DNA of 8,431 bases, from positions 1 through 8,431 of the forward strand of contig JAEZIH010000171.1 in assembly GCA_023416055.1 (NCBI GenBank), read 5' to 3'. Positions 7,047 through 8,431 of this stretch are shown piece by piece. Numbering within the stretch: position 1 is the stretch's first letter; the number at the start of each line of letters is the position of its first letter. The position numbers and the translations under genes were made by a program. The DNA is from Pseudomonadota bacterium. Its GTDB lineage: Bacteria; Pseudomonadota; Alphaproteobacteria; Caulobacterales; Caulobacteraceae. Below the pieces are notes generated by a model. That model did not search any database. It was not told where the DNA came from and saw nothing but the letters and a program-made list of their open reading frames with translations.

Positions 7047-7053
7047 AACGGTC
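7020..7053. promoter_or_regulatory. Perfect 12-bp inverted repeat before yerC, candidate operator or RNA hairpin
   Basis: GACCGTTCCACT (7020-7031) and its exact complement AGTGGAACGGTC (7042-7053) flank a 10-base centre that overlaps a smaller palindrome, CTGTTACAG (7030-7038). The right arm ends 3 bases before the yerC ATG. Two readings are possible: a DNA operator over the promoter, perhaps for YerC itself, or, if transcription starts farther upstream, an RNA stem hiding the GGAA (7045-7048) that could act as ribosome-binding site. There is no T-tract after it, so a terminator is unlikely. Confidence 0.6.
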
Positions 7054-7056
7054 GCC

Positions 7057-7368
7057 ATGACCGACGCCCTCCCCCGCAACGCCGCCGCCTCAGCCCGCAG
7101 CCGGGTCGCCCTGTATGACGCCCTGCTGTCGCTGAAGACGCGCGACGAGGTCGACGCCTTCCTCGCCGACCTGTGCACCCCGGCCGAGGTCCGGGCCTTC
7201 GCAGAGCGCTGGGAGGTGGCCCGCCTGCTCGACGCCGGCGGCAAGTCCTATCGCGAGATCGCCGCCGAGGCCCAGGCCAGTCCCACGACCGTCGTCCGCG
7301 TCGCCCGCTTCCTCAAAGAGATGCCGCACCAGGGCTACCGCCTGGTGCTGGACCGCCTGAAAGGCTGA
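7057..7368 (+). CDS. yerC: YerC/YecD-family TrpR-like DNA-binding protein, probable histidine-operon regulator
   Basis: This small all-helical protein of 103 residues has the usual length of the YerC/YecD branch of the Trp-repressor superfamily. The diagnostic helical region is about residues 28-60 (LTPAEVRAF-like stretch LCTPAEVRAFAERWEVARLL). The DNA-binding helix-turn-helix is about 63-86, with KSYREIAAEA as the first helix and SPTTVVRVARFL as the recognition helix. The frame stays open back to an ATG at 6982, but that start would translate the inverted heptamers and the palindrome; the ATG at 7057 matches family length. It is followed 9 bases later by hisG, so one transcript is expected. 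TrpR-type proteins act as dimers that bind palindromes, often with an amino acid as co-repressor. Histidine or a pathway product as effector here is my inference from context. Confidence 0.88.
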   Translation: MTDALPRNAAASARSRVALYDALLSLKTRDEVDAFLADLCTPAEVRAFAERWEVARLLDAGGKSYREIAAEAQASPTTVVRVARFLKEMPHQGYRLVLDRLKG

Positions 7369-7377
7369 GTTCCCGCC

Positions 7378-8259
7378 ATGAGCACCGTACAGGGACGGCT
7401 GCGTATCGCCGTCCAGAAATCCGGCCGCCTGGCCGAACGCAGCCTCGACCTCGTCCGCGACGCGGGGCTGCGCGTCATCAAGGGCAACAACGATCTGCTC
7501 TACCGGGTCGAGAACTACCCCATCGACCTGCTGCGCGTGCGCGACGACGACATCCCGACCTTCGTCGCCGACGGCGTCTGCGACCTCGGCATCGTCGGCG
7601 AGAACGTGCTCGAGGAAGCCCGCAATGGCGGCCCCGTCGCTGAGGTGGTGATGCCGCTCGGCTTCGGCCGCTGCACGCTCAGGATCGCCGTGCCCCCGAC
7701 CCTCGACTACGCCGGTCCCGCCTCTCTGGAGGGCCGCCGCATCGCCACCTCCTACCCGCGCATCCTGCGCCGCTGGCTGGAGCGCGAGGGCGTGGCCGCC
7801 GAGGTGGTGACCATGCGAGGCGCCGTCGAGGTCGCGCCCCGCCTGCGCCTGGCCGCGGCCATCTGCGACCTCGTCTCCACGGGCGCGACGCTGGAGGCCA
7901 ACGGCCTGGCCCCGCGAGAGACGGTGCTGGACAGCCAGGCGGTGCTGATCCGCTCGCCCGTCGCCCCTGAGCCGGCGCTGGCCCCGCTGCTCGACAGCGT
8001 TGTCGAGCGCATGGCCGGGGTGGTGGCGTCGCAGGGCGCCAAATACGTCATGCTCAACGCCCCCCGCGCGGCTCTGGACCAGATCACCGCCATCCTGCCG
8101 GGGGCGGAGTCGCCCACGGTCCTGCCCCTGTCCGGCCGCGACGACGCCGTCGCCGTCCACGCCGTCTGCCAGGAGGCGGTGTTCTGGGAGACGCTGGAGA
8201 AGCTCAAGGCCGTCGGCGCCTCGGCCATCCTCGTCCTCCCCATCGAGAAGATGATGTGA
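7378..8259 (+). CDS. hisG: ATP phosphoribosyltransferase, long form (histidine biosynthesis, first step)
   Basis: The enzyme joins ATP and PRPP to give phosphoribosyl-ATP, the committed step of histidine synthesis. It has 293 residues, the long HisG_L length, so it should work as a self-contained hexamer without HisZ. The N-terminal RIAVQKSGRLAE (9-20), DLGIVGENV (69-77) and the family signature EVAPRLRLAAAICD leading into the PRPP loop DLVSTGAT (164-171) are all present. The C-terminal ACT-like regulatory domain (about 212-293; GAKYVMLNAP, SGRDDAVAVHAV, ILVLPIEKM) normally binds histidine for feedback inhibition. The ATG at 7378 follows the yerC stop by 9 bases; a GAAAGG at 7359-7364 is a somewhat distant ribosome-binding site. 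The stop overlaps the hisD start by one base (TGATG), indicating translational coupling. Confidence 0.96.
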   Translation: MSTVQGRLRIAVQKSGRLAERSLDLVRDAGLRVIKGNNDLLYRVENYPIDLLRVRDDDIPTFVADGVCDLGIVGENVLEEARNGGPVAEVVMPLGFGRCTLRIAVPPTLDYAGPASLEGRRIATSYPRILRRWLEREGVAAEVVTMRGAVEVAPRLRLAAAICDLVSTGATLEANGLAPRETVLDSQAVLIRSPVAPEPALAPLLDSVVERMAGVVASQGAKYVMLNAPRAALDQITAILPGAESPTVLPLSGRDDAVAVHAVCQEAVFWETLEKLKAVGASAILVLPIEKMM

Positions 8260-8431
8260 TGCGCCGGATCGACTGGTCCTCCCTCGACGCCGCCGGCCGC
8301 AAGGCGGCGCTGGCCCGCCCCGCCCGCCGCAGCGACCCGGCCCTGACCGACCGCGTGCGCGAGATCCTCACCGACGTCCAGGTCCGCGGCGGCGCCGCCG
8401 TCGCCGAGTGGAGCGAGCGGCTGGATGCCGC
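8259..8431 (+). CDS. hisD: Histidinol dehydrogenase, N-terminal fragment (cut by window end)
   Basis: Fifty-seven codons are visible from an ATG whose A is the last base of the hisG stop. The product starts MRRIDWSSLDAAGRKAALAR and continues through VREILTDVQVRGGAAVAEWSERLD. This matches the usual HisD start: an early xRxxW segment, then a helix with DVxxRGxxAxxxxxxxxD. HisD oxidises L-histidinol to L-histidine in two NAD-dependent steps with a zinc ion; the catalytic residues lie beyond the window. Placement directly after hisG supports the call. No frameshift or stop is seen. Confidence 0.9.
   Translation, partial: MRRIDWSSLDAAGRKAALARPARRSDPALTDRVREILTDVQVRGGAAVAEWSERLDA

Noticed and set aside
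7020..7053. Intrinsic terminator
   Set aside because: No T-tract follows the stem, and it sits immediately before a start codon with no plus-strand gene upstream of it.
6982..7056. Longer yerC reading frame beginning at the ATG at 6982 (128 residues)
   Set aside because: The extra 25 residues are encoded by the inverted heptamers and the 12-bp palindrome. The ATG at 7057 gives the normal family length and has a GGAA 8 bases upstream.

Overview
This GC-rich window with dense, closely packed genes looks like an alphaproteobacterial chromosome, most likely Caulobacterales (Brevundimonas- or Caulobacter-like). That guess rests on GC-biased third positions, the protein styles (TonB receptor, PiuC, GGDEF/EAL), and a yerC-hisG-hisD cluster. 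It is an inference from composition and gene content, not from a marker gene. I find seven protein-coding genes plus the start of an eighth. Nothing indicates a mobile element, CRISPR array, tRNA or rRNA.

Left part (1-4134), iron acquisition. A 5'-truncated flavodoxin/FNR-type reductase runs rightward. It converges, with only 3 bases between stops, on a leftward pair: a TonB-dependent siderophore receptor followed 6 bases later by a PiuC/YbiX-type Fe(II)/2-oxoglutarate dioxygenase. This combination suggests the reductase frees iron from an imported ferric siderophore rather than reducing sulfite. The 129-base divergent region 4135-4263 holds two Fur-box-like inverted repeats. One overlaps a plausible receptor promoter; the other lies just upstream of the divergent gene.

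Middle (4264-6832). A cytoplasmic protein with a degenerate GGDEF and an intact EAL domain (probable c-di-GMP phosphodiesterase) runs rightward. It converges on a leftward FAD/NAD-dependent ferredoxin-reductase-family gene. A GC-rich hairpin lies at the junction.

Intergenic 6833-7056. This 224-base gap is the most structured non-coding DNA here. Five GAGGGGC-type heptamers are followed in unbroken 7-base period by nine CAGGCAG heptamers. A 38-base spacer follows, then four heptamers in inverted orientation and an inverted partner of the GAGGGTC block. Next comes a perfect 12-bp inverted repeat (7020-7053) overlapping a -35/-10-like pair, ending 3 bases before the next gene.

Right part (7057-8431), histidine biosynthesis. 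A TrpR-superfamily YerC/YecD-type DNA-binding protein is followed by long-form hisG (ATP phosphoribosyltransferase) and the start of hisD (histidinol dehydrogenase), with tight spacing that indicates one operon. The palindrome before yerC makes an autoregulated histidine-operon repressor a natural hypothesis. No clearly new multi-gene system is visible. The best leads are this palindrome, the nested heptamer repeat, and the possible iron control of the EAL gene.
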